A stretch of 6,929 nucleotides of DNA from Melioribacteraceae bacterium (GTDB lineage: Bacteria; Bacteroidota; Ignavibacteria; Ignavibacteriales; Melioribacteraceae), in the NCBI GenBank assembly GCA_027858595.1, contig JAQICK010000230.1, forward strand, positions 1-6,929. Reading direction: 5' to 3'. The notes beneath the pieces were generated by a model. That model did no database searches. It was not told the origin of the DNA and was given only the letters and a program-made list of their open reading frames with translations. Below are positions 5,724 through 6,929 of this stretch, in pieces. Numbering within the stretch: position 1 is the stretch's first letter; each line of letters opens with the position of its first letter. A program made the translations under genes and the position numbers.

Positions 5724-6929
5724 TTACTCCGAAAGTTTGAACTTTATTCCAGCAGTTACCCATCTACCAGATAACGGAATACCAATGAAATTAAAGTAAT
5801 CCACATTAAACAGGTTTGAAGCTTTTACAAAAACATTAAAATTATCAAACGATTTATTTATTCCTAAGTCAGTAATAAAATTACTCTCAGAATTAAAACG
5901 GTCTTCATAACGGAAGTACCAGTTTACTTTTACATCGAATACTAGATTGTGATTCAGTGAAATTATTGCTTGATGTCTTAGATACTTAAGCAAATAGCGT
6001 GATGTGTAATTTGTTGGATTAGTGTAGTCAGAATTTAGAAATGTGTATTTTATACTTAGACTGTTAATTAGTTTCTGCTTAAATAATTGATTAAGAGCAA
6101 TTGTAGAATTGATTTCAAATCCATTTGTACTTAGTTCTGCAATATTCATAATAGTCCAAAGTGCATCAGGGCCAGGTATAACCCAGTCAATTATATTACT
6201 TCCAGTTTTATAAAATATCGAAGAAGAAACAGTTAAATAAGAATTATAATATTTTCCACCAATTTCATAATTTGTTGTCTCTTCAAAAGTTAGGAGTTGA
6301 TTACCCTTTGTAGTTGGACTATTATAAAATAACTCGGTGTATGTCGGAATTCTGAATCCACGACTATAGTTCGCAAATAAATTTAAGTTATTTGTTGCAG
6401 AATATCCCAACTCAAATCCAGGCCAGAACTTTCTTCCTATAGTTGAGTATTCATACATAAATCCACTTACACCAATATTTATATTGTTAAACTGTGGAAA
6501 TTTGTGTTCAACAAATAAACCAATTCTATTTCTATTATGATTGCCAAGACTATTGCTTTCTATTTTGTCGTAAACAAATTCGCCACCGATTGACGTTCCA
6601 CCAATACTGGACTTTAGATGCATATCTATTTCTCCGCCATAGATATTTGTAATGTGAATATTTTGATAAAAAGATGGATTCGTTTTATCAAGCAAAAACT
6701 CATCCTCATTATTACGCCAGTAAAACTTTGTGGAATAATTTAAGTTGTCATCACCAAACTCTGCAGATACCTTTGCAAAAGTTGTTTTTGTGTGTTCGTA
6801 CTGAAGTGGATATACAGTTGTATAAAAGCTATTAGCACCAAAAGATTTATCGTTATAACCAATGAATATATCAAAAACACTTTTAGGAGTAGTGTAGGAG
6901 CCTCCATAAGAAATATTTGTAATATCATA
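5724..6929 (-). CDS. TonB-dependent outer-membrane receptor, BtuB-like, partial (N-terminus beyond window)
   Basis: The C-terminal 401 residues of a TonB-dependent receptor. The frame is open to the right window edge, so the signal peptide, TonB box and plug are outside the window. The visible part is the 22-strand barrel domain, with alternating strands throughout. Near its start is 'FDIFIGYNDKSFGANSFY', a pattern I associate with BtuB-type receptors of Bacteroidota. The motif 'GFRIPTYTELFY' (visible residues 191-202) corresponds to the conserved GFR-P-x-x-ELY segment of such barrels. The end, with 'NLFNVDYFNFIGIPLSGRW', matches the typical final strands. Closely related receptors import cobalamin, but siderophore or other substrates cannot be excluded from the barrel alone. 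No riboswitch can be sought because the 5' region is missing. A barrel protein gene follows after 95 nt. Confidence 0.9.
   Translation of the reverse strand, partial: YDITNISYGGSYTTPKSVFDIFIGYNDKSFGANSFYTTVYPLQYEHTKTTFAKVSAEFGDDNLNYSTKFYWRNNEDEFLLDKTNPSFYQNIHITNIYGGEIDMHLKSSIGGTSIGGEFVYDKIESNSLGNHNRNRIGLFVEHKFPQFNNINIGVSGFMYEYSTIGRKFWPGFELGYSATNNLNLFANYSRGFRIPTYTELFYNSPTTKGNQLLTFEETTNYEIGGKYYNSYLTVSSSIFYKTGSNIIDWVIPGPDALWTIMNIAELSTNGFEINSTIALNQLFKQKLINSLSIKYTFLNSDYTNPTNYTSRYLLKYLRHQAIISLNHNLVFDVKVNWYFRYEDRFNSESNFITDLGINKSFDNFNVFVKASNLFNVDYFNFIGIPLSGRWVTAGIKFKLSE

Noticed and set aside
5614..5799. 61-codon open frame on the plus strand
   Set aside because: It overlaps the ends of two supported minus-strand genes and resembles no protein.
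6693..6695. TTG as the start codon of the receptor
   Set aside because: The frame stays open upstream and keeps encoding barrel-type sequence, including a BtuB-like motif. The true start is outside the window.
6740..6928. 62-codon hydrophobic open frame on the minus strand
   Set aside because: It is in a different frame from the TonB-dependent receptor, whose barrel pattern continues without a stop to the window edge.

Overview
The window is AT-rich (roughly one third G+C by eye) and encodes Gram-negative outer-membrane proteins: a TonB-dependent receptor and a second beta-barrel ending in Phe. Protein style and codon use fit the Bacteroidota/Chlorobi group, possibly an Ignavibacteria-like lineage. 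That placement is an inference from general resemblance; there is no rRNA or other taxonomic marker here.

Layout. (1) Positions 1-639, minus strand: the N-terminal 213 residues of a receiver-HDOD signalling protein, cut by the window's left edge. (2) Positions 640-1093: a divergent intergenic region with a 31-bp dyad near the signalling gene and a 127-bp nested inverted-repeat element that looks like a MITE flanked by TA. (3) Positions 1094-4469, plus strand: a tight three-gene set. It encodes a 70-residue two-helix membrane protein, a 705-residue sodium:solute symporter with a soluble C-terminal tail, and a 340-residue deoxyhypusine-synthase-family enzyme. It ends at a strong intrinsic terminator (4507-4538). 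(4) Positions 4546-6929, minus strand, convergent with the set: a TonB-dependent receptor resembling the BtuB group, cut by the right edge, followed by a secreted beta-barrel protein of unknown role.

How the genes may work together. The most interesting part is the plus-strand set. Gaps of 3 nt and 19 nt and one shared terminator suggest co-transcription of a sodium-driven transporter, its probable small partner and a DHS-fold enzyme. Bacteria generally lack eIF5A, the usual DHS substrate. The enzyme keeps the catalytic lysine (K298) and nearby residues, but appears to have replaced several residues that hold spermidine in the human enzyme. It therefore probably acts on a small amine or another unknown acceptor. 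Whether the symporter carries a related metabolite is open, and lysines in its second helix argue for caution about a cationic substrate. The two minus-strand outer-membrane genes form a separate unit for nutrient uptake across the outer membrane.
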